Source: Rhodonellum psychrophilum GCM71 = DSM 17998 (GTDB taxonomy: Bacteria > Bacteroidota > Bacteroidia > Cytophagales > Cyclobacteriaceae). From it: a stretch of DNA of 64,000 nt. The translations under genes and the position numbers were made by a program. Shown here piece by piece: positions 36,366 to 45,482 of this stretch (position 1 is its first letter; the number at the start of each line of letters is the position of its first letter). The stretch covers positions 25,276 through 89,275 of the forward strand of contig NZ_KB906674.1 in NCBI RefSeq assembly GCF_000381545.1, written 5' to 3'. The notes beneath the pieces were generated by a model. It ran no database searches and had not been told where the DNA came from. It saw nothing but the letters and a program-made list of their open reading frames with translations.

Positions 36366-36881
36366 TTATTCCCCAAGTGCATTTCTCCAACCCTTGGTTT
36401 CGATTTCTCGGGCAGTATCTTCCACGGTTTCCCTCAGCTGCTTTTTGTAGGTGTCAAGCTTTTCAGCGATTGCGCCATCAAAAGCCCCTAAAATCGATGC
36501 TGCCAATATCCCTGCATTTTTACTGCCATTCAATGCGACGGTCGCCACCGGAATACCTCCCGGCATTTGCAAAATCGACAGGATACTGTCCCAACCGTCG
36601 ATGGAATTGGAGGATTTGATCGGCACGCCGATCACTGGAAGTGAAGTCAATGAGGCCACCATTCCAGGAAGATGTGCAGCACCACCGGCTCCGGCAATGA
36701 TCACCTTCAAGCCCCTTTTTCTTGCAGTTTCTGCATATTCCAACATGCGAAGGGGTGTCCTATGGGCCGATACGACGGTCAATTCATAGCCAATGCCCAA
36801 TTCTTCCAAAACTTTTGCGGCCTCGGCCATGATCGGAAGGTCGGATTTGCTTCCCATGATAATCCCTACTTGTACGCCCAT
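36366..36881 (-). CDS. purE: N5-carboxyaminoimidazole ribonucleotide mutase
   Basis: A 171-residue class I PurE that converts N5-CAIR to CAIR in purine synthesis. Signatures are GIIMGSKSDLPIM, VVSAHRTPLRM (the conserved SAHR), IAGAGGAAHLPGMVAS, and GIPVATVALNGSKNAGILAA. It lies 3 bp after the purK stop on the same strand, the usual purKE pair. Confidence 0.97.
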   Translation of the reverse strand: MGVQVGIIMGSKSDLPIMAEAAKVLEELGIGYELTVVSAHRTPLRMLEYAETARKRGLKVIIAGAGGAAHLPGMVASLTSLPVIGVPIKSSNSIDGWDSILSILQMPGGIPVATVALNGSKNAGILAASILGAFDGAIAEKLDTYKKQLRETVEDTAREIETKGWRNALGE

Positions 36882-36884
36882 GTT

Positions 36885-38024
36885 TTATGCTTTTATCTTT
36901 ATCAATTCTTTTATTTCAAATGCCCGCTTCTTGAGGGTTTCCAGGTTTTCGTCCAACAGGGTCACATGCCCCATTTTCCGGAAAGGTTTGGTGATTTTCT
37001 TGCCATAGAGATGGACGTACACGCCTTTTTGGGCCATGGCTTCGTCCAGACCTTCCACGAAGGCTTCTCCTGTGAATCCATCTTCGCCCAATAAATTGAC
37101 CATGGCTGCCGGCATTCTCAATTCGGTATTGCCCAATGGCATGTTCATCACCGCCCGGAGATGTTGCTCAAATTGGGAAGTGAAATTTCCTTCTATGGTC
37201 TGGTGTCCACTGTTGTGCGGTCTCGGTGCGATTTCATTGACGAGGATTTCTCCTTCTTTGGTCACAAAAAGTTCCACTGCCAATATCCCAACGAGATCAA
37301 GCTTTTGGATCACATCCAATGCGACGGCTTCTGCTTTGGCTTGGACTTCTTTTGTGATGGTTGCGGGAGAAAACAGGAATTCGACCAAGTTGGCTGTGGG
37401 ATGAAAAAGGCACTCCACAGGAGGATAAGCAACAGTTTCCCCGCGCTTGTTTCTGGCCACGATAATGGCCAATTCCGTGTCGAAATCAATCAGTTTCTCA
37501 AGCAGCCCCGGTGCATCAAATCCTTTGTGGAAATCATCTGGTGAGCGTAGAATCTGTACCCCACGTCCATCATAACCTTCCCTTCCCAATTTGTTGACCG
37601 CTGGGGAGAAATGTTTGTGTTGCATCACTTCGGCTTTGTTCTCCGTAAGGACAAAATCAGCCGTAGGGATCCCTTTGTCCTTATAAAATTGTTTCTGCGC
37701 TCTTTTGTCTTGGATCAAGCGGATGAGATGAGGCTGTGGATAAACCTCTTTTCCGTCTTTGACCAAGGCTTCCAGTGCTTCTGTATTGACATGCTCGATT
37801 TCAATGGTGATAATGTCACAATTTTGCCCAAACGCATAGACCGTATCAAAATCGGTAAGACTTCCCACCGTAAATTGATTGGCAATGGCCTTGCAAGGCG
37901 CATTGGGGTCTGGATCAAGGATATGGATGTCAATGTTGTAGTTGATGGCCGCCTGGATGACCATTCTTCCCAACTGACCCCCACCAAGTATGCCCAGCTT
38001 TTGTTGTTGATAATTGTTTTGCAC
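36885..38024 (-). CDS. purK: N5-carboxyaminoimidazole ribonucleotide synthase
   Basis: A 379-residue ATP-grasp enzyme that carboxylates AIR with bicarbonate and ATP. It has N-terminal KLGILGGGQLGRMVIQAA, the ATP-grasp core AVNKLGREGYDGRGVQIL, ELAIIVARN, and the metal-binding EIAPRPHNSGHQTIEG. It supplies N5-CAIR to PurE directly downstream. Confidence 0.97.
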   Translation of the reverse strand: MQNNYQQQKLGILGGGQLGRMVIQAAINYNIDIHILDPDPNAPCKAIANQFTVGSLTDFDTVYAFGQNCDIITIEIEHVNTEALEALVKDGKEVYPQPHLIRLIQDKRAQKQFYKDKGIPTADFVLTENKAEVMQHKHFSPAVNKLGREGYDGRGVQILRSPDDFHKGFDAPGLLEKLIDFDTELAIIVARNKRGETVAYPPVECLFHPTANLVEFLFSPATITKEVQAKAEAVALDVIQKLDLVGILAVELFVTKEGEILVNEIAPRPHNSGHQTIEGNFTSQFEQHLRAVMNMPLGNTELRMPAAMVNLLGEDGFTGEAFVEGLDEAMAQKGVYVHLYGKKITKPFRKMGHVTLLDENLETLKKRAFEIKELIKIKA

Positions 38025-38189
38025 CGAGAACTTATTTGTTTCGCCAAAAATAAGACAATTATCAGGATAAGGAAAAGGTGAGGGGATATTAAACCTTGAT
38101 TACCCATTGCCAATTTCAATCCAACCGATAATTGCTAAAATATCAGGCGACCGTTATTGTTTTTGACTTCGCGCTATTGGTGTCAGGAA

Positions 38190-38270
38190 ATGGTCTCCCT
38201 ATTGTTTGATTTTCTTTCGGTTTCAATATCCAAAAGAAAGCCTATTGCATATTTGGGGTTCAAACGCTCA
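38190..38270 (-). repeat. Intergenic stretch matching the asnB 3' end
   Basis: Read on the minus strand it encodes LNPKYAIGFLLDIETERKSN followed by a short tail and a stop. This parallels the asnB C-terminus, LNPKDAIDF...VETERKSD. At DNA level it aligns without gaps to about 30948-31020, with an identical 12-base core TGATTTTCTTTC. It has no start codon or gene body. The rest of 38025-38365 holds no gene. Confidence 0.6.
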
Positions 38271-38310
38271 TTGCGAATCCCAGCACCTCCTTCGGGGGGA
38301 AAAAACAAAA

Positions 38311-38341
38311 AAATAGCCCTTCTATCTGAAAGGGCTTAATT
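38311..38341 (-). terminator. Bidirectional terminator-like hairpin
   Basis: AGCCCTT (38315-38321) pairs with AAGGGCT (38330-38336). T-rich tracts lie on both sides (minus strand: seven T; plus strand: TAATTTTTATTTTT). It lies 25 bp after the small membrane gene. Confidence 0.8.
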
Positions 38342-38365
38342 TTTATTTTTATAATAGGGAATGGG

Positions 38366-38518
38366 TTATACGCCTCTGCCGCCGATCAATCTTAGGAGAA
38401 CTGCCACAACCGCCAAAACCAAAAGTACATGGATCAATCCTCCGGCACTGTACACAAAGAATCCGAAGACCCAACCAATAATTAAAATCACTGCGATCAA
38501 ATACAATAAAGAGTTCAT
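38366..38518 (-). CDS. Lmo0937-like small membrane protein
   Basis: A 50-residue protein starting MNSLLYLIAVILIIGWVFGF, followed by YSAGGLIHVLLVLAVVAVLLRL. Two hydrophobic helices are separated by the conserved GGLIH-like turn, and the protein ends GGRGV. This is the Lmo0937 family of tiny membrane proteins, widespread and often stress-induced, of unknown mechanism. The reading frame is intact. A terminator follows and an AT-rich leader precedes it. Confidence 0.85.
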   Translation of the reverse strand: MNSLLYLIAVILIIGWVFGFFVYSAGGLIHVLLVLAVVAVLLRLIGGRGV

Positions 38519-38596
38519 AGTTGTAGGTTTTTTTAGTTAAATATAATATTGAATAAATACCATATAAACAATTACTATGCCAGTGCCTCCCTGCCC

Positions 38597-40354
38597 CTAA
38601 AACCTGATTCCCATCAATTCCATCAGCTTGTGTGCATTGAAGCTTGGGCATGGCCCGGATTTGATTTTGTAATCGAAGCGGATTTCCTGATCGTCGATCT
38701 CGCTGTGAAAGCTTTTGTTCACCAAATAATCCAGCGTTTTTTCCAAACTGCTCAGTTCAATGTCGTGGGTGGAGATGATCCCTTTTCCTCCCGCATCTGC
38801 AAGCTGTCGGATCAAAGCCTCACTGCCCATGATGCGATCGGTGGTATTGGTGCCTTTGAGGATTTCGTCGAGGAGAAAAAACACCCGTATTCCGGCGGCG
38901 GTTTGATCCAAAAGATCCTTGATTCGGGCAAGCTCAGCATAAAACGAGCTGACACTTTCACCCAAGTTATCGGTATTCCGCATGCTGGTAAAAAGCTGGA
39001 AATCCCCACATTGAAATTCCTTTGCAAAAGGGGGCAATCCCAAATTTGCCAAAACCATATTGATGCCCAAAGTCCTCATAAAGGTGGTTTTTCCGGACAT
39101 GTTGGCTCCGGTAAGCAGGACTATTTTTTGGGAAGAAGACAAGTCAAAATCATTTCCGATGGCTTTTGAAGGCAAAATGAGTGGATGCGTGATGTTTTCT
39201 ACCCTCAATTCGTCATTGTGGGTCCAGGTGATTTTTCCATCCAAGGATTCCTCATTCGAAAAGGCGGACAAAGAAACCAGTACCTGTAAATTTTCAAAGC
39301 TTTTTTCCCAGTTATTCAAATGCTCTCCATATTTGGTCTTCCACTTGGCCAAACGCCACCACAGGAAAAAGTCAAGCCAAAAGAGAAGGTTGAAAATCAA
39401 ATACATGAGATTGAACCTGTTTTGGATCATAAAACTCTTTTGTTCGAGGGACTTCATCGCCATCGAAGCTTCAATTGCAGTGCTCTTAAATGGGATTTGT
39501 ATTTCTTTGAGCAAGGGACTTTGAAAATCCTCTTTTTCCAGGAGTTCGGCCCACAAGCCAAAGGTTTTCAAGTCGCCTTTGTTGGGCATCGCAAAAGAGG
39601 CTTGCTGCATTCGCTTGAAAATAAAAGAAAGGAAAAACATCCCCAGAAGAATCCACATGCCAAGCCACGCCGGGGAAAGATCATTGTAAAGGGTGGCGCC
39701 AAGGAGTAACAATCCTCCAATCGGGCCCAAAAGCAAGGGTAGGAAATAAATGTGCTTCCATTTGTCTTTTGCCGCCAGCCATTCGTAAAAATTAGATTTT
39801 GATTTTTCGGTTTTGATGAAAGCCCTACCCACGGCTTCGAAATTTTCAAGGAATTTCTCTTTTGGCCTCAGTTCTTCAATCGCAGCATACCTCGATTGTG
39901 CTTCCATGGCATTTATTGGGGCTTTCATCCATTTGACCAGCAATGCCTTTCCGGCAGCGGTGACGGTATGGTTGAGCATCTGAAAAAGGGAATGGGCCCC
40001 GAACAGATCCAAATCATTGACGAAGGGATGCGCTTTTTCCAAAAATTCCTCTCCTGCATCAAAGTCCTGCAATTCACGGGCAGCCCTTTTATTCCTGGAG
40101 ATTTCCATGCTTTTCAATTCGAGGACAAATGCCTCTTTGTCTTTTTCATTGTTGAACCCCAAGATGAGATAGACGAAAAGCGCAATCACAAAAGGAAGGG
40201 TCAGCAACAAAAGGGTCCACTCGGACAATCCCACGATGAGGATGGCCATGATCAGAAAAAATACAAAAAGCCTGGAAATCGAGAAGCCGGCGGCTTTTCT
40301 TTGGGTGGACTTGAGCGCCTTGTCCAAGTCTTGATCGTCTAAATTTAATAACAT
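38597..40354 (-). CDS. Membrane-anchored MutS-family ATPase
   Basis: About 585 residues. The N-terminus has two TM segments (LFVFFLIMAILIVGL, LLLLTLPFVIALFVYLILGF), and two more lie near residue 230. A MutS core and ATPase domain follow, with Walker A LLTGANMSGKTTFMRTLG, VFFLLDEILKGTNTTDR as Walker B, and ISTHDIELS. The mismatch-recognition domain of true MutS is missing. This membrane version is common in Bacteroidetes and its role is unknown. I chose ATG 40354, where a TATATTTG lies just upstream on the minus strand (40366-40359). Confidence 0.87.
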   Translation of the reverse strand: MLLNLDDQDLDKALKSTQRKAAGFSISRLFVFFLIMAILIVGLSEWTLLLLTLPFVIALFVYLILGFNNEKDKEAFVLELKSMEISRNKRAARELQDFDAGEEFLEKAHPFVNDLDLFGAHSLFQMLNHTVTAAGKALLVKWMKAPINAMEAQSRYAAIEELRPKEKFLENFEAVGRAFIKTEKSKSNFYEWLAAKDKWKHIYFLPLLLGPIGGLLLLGATLYNDLSPAWLGMWILLGMFFLSFIFKRMQQASFAMPNKGDLKTFGLWAELLEKEDFQSPLLKEIQIPFKSTAIEASMAMKSLEQKSFMIQNRFNLMYLIFNLLFWLDFFLWWRLAKWKTKYGEHLNNWEKSFENLQVLVSLSAFSNEESLDGKITWTHNDELRVENITHPLILPSKAIGNDFDLSSSQKIVLLTGANMSGKTTFMRTLGINMVLANLGLPPFAKEFQCGDFQLFTSMRNTDNLGESVSSFYAELARIKDLLDQTAAGIRVFFLLDEILKGTNTTDRIMGSEALIRQLADAGGKGIISTHDIELSSLEKTLDYLVNKSFHSEIDDQEIRFDYKIKSGPCPSFNAHKLMELMGIRF

Positions 40355-40391
40355 GGGCCAAATATAAAGAAATTGGGTCAGGTCACAGAGA

Positions 40392-40422
40392 TTATTAAAT
40401 GCAATAATGTTGCATTTAATAA
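40392..40422. promoter_or_regulatory. Perfect 13-bp dyad, candidate Zur/Fur-family operator
   Basis: TTATTAAATGCAA (40392-40404) and TTGCATTTAATAA (40410-40422) are exact inverted copies around TAATG. The size and AT-rich form suit a Fur-superfamily site. It stands upstream of a DUF3299 gene and a COG0523 metal GTPase, families often under zinc control. The right arm covers the TTG of the predicted -33 element, so binding would repress. Zinc as the signal is inferred. Confidence 0.75.
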
Positions 40423-40441
40423 AAATTATCATTTATATTTG
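40410..40441 (+). promoter_or_regulatory. Bacteroidetes-type promoter for the metal operon
   Basis: -33 TTG at 40410-40412 and -7 TATATTTG at 40434-40441 (consensus TAnnTTTG), with 21 bp between them. This predicts a 5' leader of about 90 nt before the DUF3299 gene. Confidence 0.6.
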
Positions 40442-40494
40442 AGTTCTCAAGTTTGTGGTTTTCTTTTCATTTAATTTGTGGTTGACAGCGGTAT

Positions 40495-40512
40495 CCCGGG
40501 GATTTCCCCGGG
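40495..40512 (+). promoter_or_regulatory. Very GC-rich hairpin in the operon leader
   Basis: CCCGGGG (40495-40501) pairs with CCCCGGG (40506-40512) around ATTT, extendable by a wobble and two A-T pairs. It lies 26 bp before the DUF3299 start in otherwise AT-rich DNA. There is no T-run, so it is a leader structure rather than a terminator. Confidence 0.65.
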
Positions 40513-40538
40513 GTATTCTCTATAAATGGTGCATAAAG

Positions 40539-40985
40539 ATGAAAAAAAAGGTATTTACGTTGATTGCAGGGCTGATCCTCTTGAGTGGCATGGTCAGTCC
40601 AGAGCCCGACATGTGGGCGATGTTTTCCAAAACCAAATTTGTGGAAAAGTTAAACAAGGAATGGGGGATGAATTTTCTCTATCCCAAATTTCCCGAGGAG
40701 CTGAAGGCTTTTGACGGAAAGAAAGTTACTGTTTCGGGATTTTACATTCCTTTGGATATAAACAACTCGAAGGTTGCAGTGCTTTCAAAATTTCCAATGG
40801 CGGAATGCTTTTTCTGTGGAGGTTCCGGCCCGGAAAGCGTCGTGGTGGGTTATTTGAAGAATGCCCCAAATAGAAAAATCAAAACAGATGAAATCATCAA
40901 AGTAAGGGGGATATTGAAATTGAACGGGGAAGACATCGAAGAACTCAATTTCATCCTCCTTGAAGCAGAAATCATATCAGATTAA
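40539..40985 (+). CDS. DUF3299-like exported protein
   Basis: About 148 residues. A signal peptide ([21 protein letters not shown]) is followed by a compact beta-rich domain: [36 protein letters not shown] with a C-x2-C pair, and [21 protein letters not shown]. The fold resembles the DUF3299 family of periplasmic proteins found near metal-uptake genes. It ends 2 bp before the GTPase gene. ATG 40539 is chosen because it starts the signal peptide. Confidence 0.75.
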   Translation: MKKKVFTLIAGLILLSGMVSPEPDMWAMFSKTKFVEKLNKEWGMNFLYPKFPEELKAFDGKKVTVSGFYIPLDINNSKVAVLSKFPMAECFFCGGSGPESVVVGYLKNAPNRKIKTDEIIKVRGILKLNGEDIEELNFILLEAEIISD

Positions 40986-40987
40986 CA

Positions 40988-42181
40988 ATGCAAAGAAAAC
41001 TACCGGTTACAGTACTCAGCGGATTTTTAGGTGCGGGCAAAACCACACTTTTGAACCATATTTTGCACAACAAAGAAGGTTTGAAAGTGGCCGTGATCGT
41101 CAACGACATGAGTGAAGTCAATGTGGATGCGCAGCTGGTCAGAGACGAAAACACCCTATCCCGCACGGAGGAGAAACTGGTGGAAATGAGCAACGGTTGT
41201 ATTTGCTGTACACTGAGGGAAGATCTGATGATAGAAGTGGAGCGCCTGGCCAAGGAAAACCGTTTCGATTACCTGCTGATCGAGAGTTCGGGGATTTCTG
41301 AACCACTTCCAGTGGCACAGACGTTCAGTTTTGTCGATGAGGAAAACGGGATAGATCTATCCCGTTTCAGTCGACTCGACACCATGGTAACCGTAGTGGA
41401 TGGCTTCAATTTCGGGAAACAATTTGGGAGTTCCGAAACGGTCCATTCCCAACTTTTGAATGAGGATCCCGAAGACCAAAGGTCGATTGTCAATCTTCTT
41501 ACCGATCAGATAGAATTTGCAAATGTGATCTTGCTCAACAAGACTGACCTGATCACTGCAGACCAGCGGGAGGAATTAAAGGCAATCCTCAAAAAACTCA
41601 ATCCCTCTGCCAGAATCATTGCAACAGATCACGGAGTGGTTCCCTTGAAAGAAATTCTAAACACTGGACTTTTTGACTTTGATACAGCATCCAATTCCGC
41701 AGGTTGGCAAGAAGAACTTGAAAAGGAGCACAATCCGGAAACGGAAGAATATGGAATTTCTTCCTTTGTGTTTAGGGACAAAAGGCCCTTTCATCCCCAG
41801 AGATTTTGGACGTATATTTCAGATGCCTGGCCGGCAAATGTGATCAGAAGCAAAGGTTTGTTTTATATCGCCTCCCGAAAAGATACTGCACTTTCATGGT
41901 CTCAGGCAGGAGGTTCCGTGAAAGCTGAATCCGCAGGGGTTTGGTGGGCCAGTATGCCATTCAAGGAGCGGAGCCGTTATATTTCCTTCGTGGAAAATCA
42001 GAAATTTATAGAAAGCAAATGGGACAAAAACTTCGGCGATCGCATGAATGAATTGGTTCTCATTGGTCAGGACCTCGACAAAATTGAAATTCTTGCCGAA
42101 TTGGAAACCTGTCTCCTGAATAAGTATGAGCTTGCCGATTTTTTGGTCGGAGAGAAATTTACCGATAATTGGCCCATCTGA
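40988..42181 (+). CDS. COG0523 GTPase, putative zinc metallochaperone (CobW C-terminal domain)
   Basis: A 397-residue G3E GTPase. P-loop [10 protein letters not shown] is at 11-20, the metal-binding CICC (CxCC) at 71-74, a Walker B-like [11 protein letters not shown] follows, then LLNKTDLI. The C-terminal CobW_C domain includes [12 protein letters not shown]. The CxCC motif is typical of zinc-linked members (ZigA/YeiR type) that deliver metal during zinc limitation. The operator upstream fits that role. Zinc specificity is inferred. Confidence 0.9.
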   Translation: MQRKLPVTVLSGFLGAGKTTLLNHILHNKEGLKVAVIVNDMSEVNVDAQLVRDENTLSRTEEKLVEMSNGCICCTLREDLMIEVERLAKENRFDYLLIESSGISEPLPVAQTFSFVDEENGIDLSRFSRLDTMVTVVDGFNFGKQFGSSETVHSQLLNEDPEDQRSIVNLLTDQIEFANVILLNKTDLITADQREELKAILKKLNPSARIIATDHGVVPLKEILNTGLFDFDTASNSAGWQEELEKEHNPETEEYGISSFVFRDKRPFHPQRFWTYISDAWPANVIRSKGLFYIASRKDTALSWSQAGGSVKAESAGVWWASMPFKERSRYISFVENQKFIESKWDKNFGDRMNELVLIGQDLDKIEILAELETCLLNKYELADFLVGEKFTDNWPI

Positions 42182-42215
42182 TTGCTGGAGAAAATTTGAA
42201 GTTCCTATCTGCGTT

Positions 42216-42248
42216 ATGGTTTTTGAACCATTTGCCCCTGTTTTTTTT
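42216..42248 (+). terminator. Weak terminator after GTPase gene
   Basis: ATGGTT (42216-42221), loop TTTG, AACCAT (42226-42231), then a run of T at 42241-42248 ten bases on. The stem is short and the T-run late, so it is uncertain. Confidence 0.45.
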
Positions 42249-42283
42249 GGTATTCAGAACATTTTTTTAAAAACAGGGTATAA

Positions 42284-42454
42284 ATGTCTATGAAAAAGGA
42301 AAAGAAAATCAATCCCGAAAAATTGGCGGAAGAGTGGGATTTTTCAGAAGGTTTTGGCGGAATACCCCAAGATGTCGACCTGACCAAGAATATTGGTTGT
42401 GCTTCCTCCGGAAAAAAGGCAGCGGTTACTCCCAATCCCCGAAAAGAAAAATAG
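42284..42454 (+). CDS. Small hypothetical protein
   Basis: 56 residues: a basic start (MSMKKEKKINPEKLAEEWDF), a middle FGGIPQDVDLTKNIGCAS, and a basic tail ending PNPRKEK. It is hydrophilic, has one Cys, no signal and no TM. Spacing and codon use look genic. A start at the second ATG (42290) is equally possible. I do not recognise a family. It lies just after the metal GTPase and could be part of that operon. Confidence 0.6.
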   Translation: MSMKKEKKINPEKLAEEWDFSEGFGGIPQDVDLTKNIGCASSGKKAAVTPNPRKEK

Positions 42455-42555
42455 AGGATCGGTTGTCAGTGGAAACTTAAAAATTTCGAGACTTATTTAA
42501 TGGGTATAATTTTTAATTTTTTTTTACCTTCTTTGTATTAAAATCTCTTAAAACC

Positions 42556-43398
42556 ATGAAATATTTTTATTTTAACCCATTCGTATTCAGCCTTTTTATA
42601 GCGGCCATGGTCTTGTTGGCTTCCTGCGACAGCGACAAAGATCAGGATCCAACTGACGATACCGCCCTTGTCAAAGAAGAATCCGAGGTGATTTCCAGCT
42701 ACAATGATGTGGATAACCTGACGCTTTTTGCGATGCAAAGCAATGGACTTGGCTTGAGGACACTTTTGGATTTTCAGGGAGATATCTGCGCCAATACCGA
42801 TGTTGATTTCAATGCAGGTGCCAAGCGCATCACGATCGATTTTGGTGCGGGTTGTACCAGTCCAAACGGCATCATCCGAAAAGGGAAGGTCATCCTTCAA
42901 TATACCGGACTTTTTTATATTCCTGGAACCGTCATCACGGCTACTTTCGAGGGTTTTGAAGTGAATGGAAAAAAGTTGGAAGGCATCAGAAGGACTGTCA
43001 ACAAAGGGGTTGACCTAAATGCACAAACCATCACGCTGGAAACCACCATTGCCGATGGAAAGGTGACTTGGCCTGATGCGAAGTCTGCCACAATCACACT
43101 GAATCATACACGTAAAATATCCCTTCCATCCAGTGGAGAGGGTATTCAGGTCGAGGTAACCGGCAACTCAATCGGAACAAGCAGGGAAGGAAAGAACTAT
43201 ATCGCCAACATTGGCAATGTTTTGAATTACCTGCAAACCTGTACCGATACCGGAAACTGGATCCCGAGTGCCGGAATTTTAAAAATCATCGTGGACAATA
43301 CCACAGAATACAATATCGATTATGGTGTGGGTGCCTGCGACAAAGAGGCTACCGTGACGGTCAATGGGAAATCATATACCGTTACTTTTGATCGATAA
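42556..43398 (+). CDS. Hypothetical lipoprotein
   Basis: A 280-residue protein. The lipoprotein signal ends AMVLLASC and is followed by DSDKDQDPTDD, an acidic start typical of surface-exposed lipoproteins in this phylum. The body is beta-rich with paired sheets (ITIDFGAGCTSPNGIIRKGKVILQYTGLF; VGACDKEATVTVNGKSYTV), so it is likely an all-beta extracellular domain. No enzyme motif is visible and I do not recognise the family. The 292 bp downstream to 43690 has no gene. Confidence 0.8.
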   Translation: MKYFYFNPFVFSLFIAAMVLLASCDSDKDQDPTDDTALVKEESEVISSYNDVDNLTLFAMQSNGLGLRTLLDFQGDICANTDVDFNAGAKRITIDFGAGCTSPNGIIRKGKVILQYTGLFYIPGTVITATFEGFEVNGKKLEGIRRTVNKGVDLNAQTITLETTIADGKVTWPDAKSATITLNHTRKISLPSSGEGIQVEVTGNSIGTSREGKNYIANIGNVLNYLQTCTDTGNWIPSAGILKIIVDNTTEYNIDYGVGACDKEATVTVNGKSYTVTFDR

Positions 43399-43690
43399 GT
43401 GGGTGTTGGGGCAAAACAATCGGAATCAATTGCTTTAAAATGTAATTTTTCAGTTGGTTAATTTTTATAATAGATTTGGTGGGAACAAACCTTGGTTAGA
43501 CGTTTCAGTAGATATCAAGAATTGGATTAAAAAAAACGAAGTTAAGCCTAGGGAGGTGATTTTTTGTTTTTCTTGTTCTTTCCAATTCTTTACATGAACA
43601 CCTTTTCAAAAAGGGATTTGAAATGAATTTATATTACATGCTCACCAAGGAGAAATCGTTATGAAGGGGTAAACAGAATATATTTCTATT

Positions 43691-43864
43691 TTAAACCTTC
43701 TGCCTGGGATTGCCAAAGCAAACATAAATCAATGCTTGTTCCTTAGGTGTAAGCAACCCGCTGGATATTACCAAACCCTCTTTTTTCAACCATCTTGTGA
43801 ATGTTTTTGTTGATATGCCGTACTCATCGGCTACTTCTTGTCTGGACTTTGCACGTGTTTTCAT
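43691..43864 (-). CDS. Small helix-turn-helix protein
   Basis: 57 residues: MKTRAKSRQEVADEYGISTK, TFTRWLKKEGLVIS, then LLTPKEQALIYVCFGNPRQ. The first 32 residues are a clear HTH of the kind found at the start of small Bacteroidetes regulators and transposase-like proteins. It lies divergently upstream of the GT-C gene that starts the peptide array, so it may regulate that array. It is too short to include a sensor domain. Confidence 0.72.
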   Translation of the reverse strand: MKTRAKSRQEVADEYGISTKTFTRWLKKEGLVISSGLLTPKEQALIYVCFGNPRQKV

Positions 43865-44114
43865 AAAAAAGTAAGGAGTTGTATGCTTTAAAATATAACA
43901 TTAATGATTACCTAATATATAGGTTATTGAATAAACTACAAATTGATTTGCTTTTTTTTAAAAATCGGGCTAACGATAATATGCCTGATTCTCAGCTCTA
44001 AGTATGGATTTTTTTTACTGCTTACTCTTTTTGTCTTATTTTAATCTATAATGTCCAATTCTGTCCAATTTTAAAAATTTTGTTTTTTGTATTTTTAGAA
44101 TACAAAAAAATCCT

Positions 44115-45482
44115 ATGGAAAAGAATATTATTCAAAAACCATCTACTCTTTTTAGACATGTATCATTACCGAACGGGAAGAGCTTGGTTCCTTTACTTTT
44201 TGGGTTTTGTGTCATTGTATTTTTTCCCACTTTCTTTAATGATTTCCAACTCGCTTGGGATGACACCTGGCAGCTGCTGGAAAACCCTCTGGTACATGAC
44301 ATCTCATTCGACTATATATTTTATCATTTCACTCATTTTTGGCATCAGCAGTATTCTCCTGTCAATTCTATTTTCTACAGCGGAATTGTTTTGTTGTTTG
44401 GAATGAAGGCTACAGTATTTCATTCTGCCTGTCTTCTCATTCATGTGTGTAATACCATGTTGGTGTATGGGATCGTGAGAAAACTTGTCTTAAGATTCCT
44501 ACCGTCCGCTCCCAACTCAAAAATCAATGCTTTTGGATTTTTTACGGCGTTGATCTTTGCCATCCATCCCCTCCAGGTGGAATCAGTAGCCTGGATCAGT
44601 GCTTCCAAAATCCTGCTCTACGCATTTTTTACATTAACTGCTCTTTGGTGCTATATCCGCTATATCCGAACCATGCACTTTCCTTGGCTAATCGCAGTCG
44701 GATTGGCTTATGCTATTGGCTTTGGTTCCAAGGAGCAGGCCATTATCCTTCCCCTTAATCTGATGCTTTTCGATTATGTGTTTGGACGGTTTAAAGACTT
44801 GACTTGGAAGAATACCTTAACCTCCAGAGTCCTATTGGAAAAAACCCCTTTTCTTCTTCTTGCCTTGGCATTTTGGTATTTCTCCTGGATCAACAATAAT
44901 GTAGGTATAAATCCTGATGTAGGATACCCTTTTTATCAAAGGTTTATATTTGGCATGCACAGTTTTGTGGAATATATCTTCCGGTTTCTGGCACCAGCCA
45001 AACTTTATTTCTTCCATCCCTTTCCCATATCACCCGGAGAATCGCTCCCCCTTTATTATTGGGGATACCTTGTATTGGTTGGTATTATCGGGTATTTCGT
45101 GTGGGACAATTATCGTAAGGGAAACCAACTGGTGGTTTTTGGATTTCTGTTTTTCCTCATCAACCTCCTTTTGGTACTGCATATCATTCCCCTTCCCCGA
45201 CCGGTCATTTCTGCGGACCGCTATATGTACCTGAGTATGGCAGGGATAGCTTTGGTGTTGGTTTGGCAGCTGGATCAATGGCTGACTTCCCATACAAAAG
45301 CAAAAGTACCCCTACTGGCGGTGTGTTGTACTTGGTTTCTCTTTTTAGGCATACAGACCTACTTCAGAACAGCCGATTGGAAGGACAGTGAATCCACCAA
45401 ATCCAATGTAATAGAACTCATTGATAAAAAACGCGAGGCGGAAGCAACAGATCCACTCTTTAACCTGATCGAGTATGAATGA
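44115..45482 (+). CDS. GT-C type membrane glycosyltransferase (O-mannosyltransferase/TMTC-like)
   Basis: A 455-residue protein with about ten TM helices. The first extracytoplasmic loop carries LAWDDTWQLLENPLV with the Asp49-Asp50 pair typical of GT-C enzymes, and HPLQVESVAWISASKILLYA is a signature of TMTC-like proteins. Such enzymes take sugar from a polyprenyl phosphate and put it on secreted proteins. Eukaryotic TMTCs have TPRs, which are absent here. It overlaps the following GT2 by 8 bp. It likely glycosylates exported proteins, possibly the peptides downstream (inference). Confidence 0.82.
   Translation: MEKNIIQKPSTLFRHVSLPNGKSLVPLLFGFCVIVFFPTFFNDFQLAWDDTWQLLENPLVHDISFDYIFYHFTHFWHQQYSPVNSIFYSGIVLLFGMKATVFHSACLLIHVCNTMLVYGIVRKLVLRFLPSAPNSKINAFGFFTALIFAIHPLQVESVAWISASKILLYAFFTLTALWCYIRYIRTMHFPWLIAVGLAYAIGFGSKEQAIILPLNLMLFDYVFGRFKDLTWKNTLTSRVLLEKTPFLLLALAFWYFSWINNNVGINPDVGYPFYQRFIFGMHSFVEYIFRFLAPAKLYFFHPFPISPGESLPLYYWGYLVLVGIIGYFVWDNYRKGNQLVVFGFLFFLINLLLVLHIIPLPRPVISADRYMYLSMAGIALVLVWQLDQWLTSHTKAKVPLLAVCCTWFLFLGIQTYFRTADWKDSESTKSNVIELIDKKREAEATDPLFNLIEYE

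Noticed and set aside
38349..38651. 100-codon minus-strand frame overlapping the start of the Lmo0937-like gene.
   Set aside because: The neighbouring frame gives a clean 50-residue Lmo0937-like protein with start, two hydrophobic helices and terminator. The longer frame has no such features. I also checked the short gene for a frameshift and found none.
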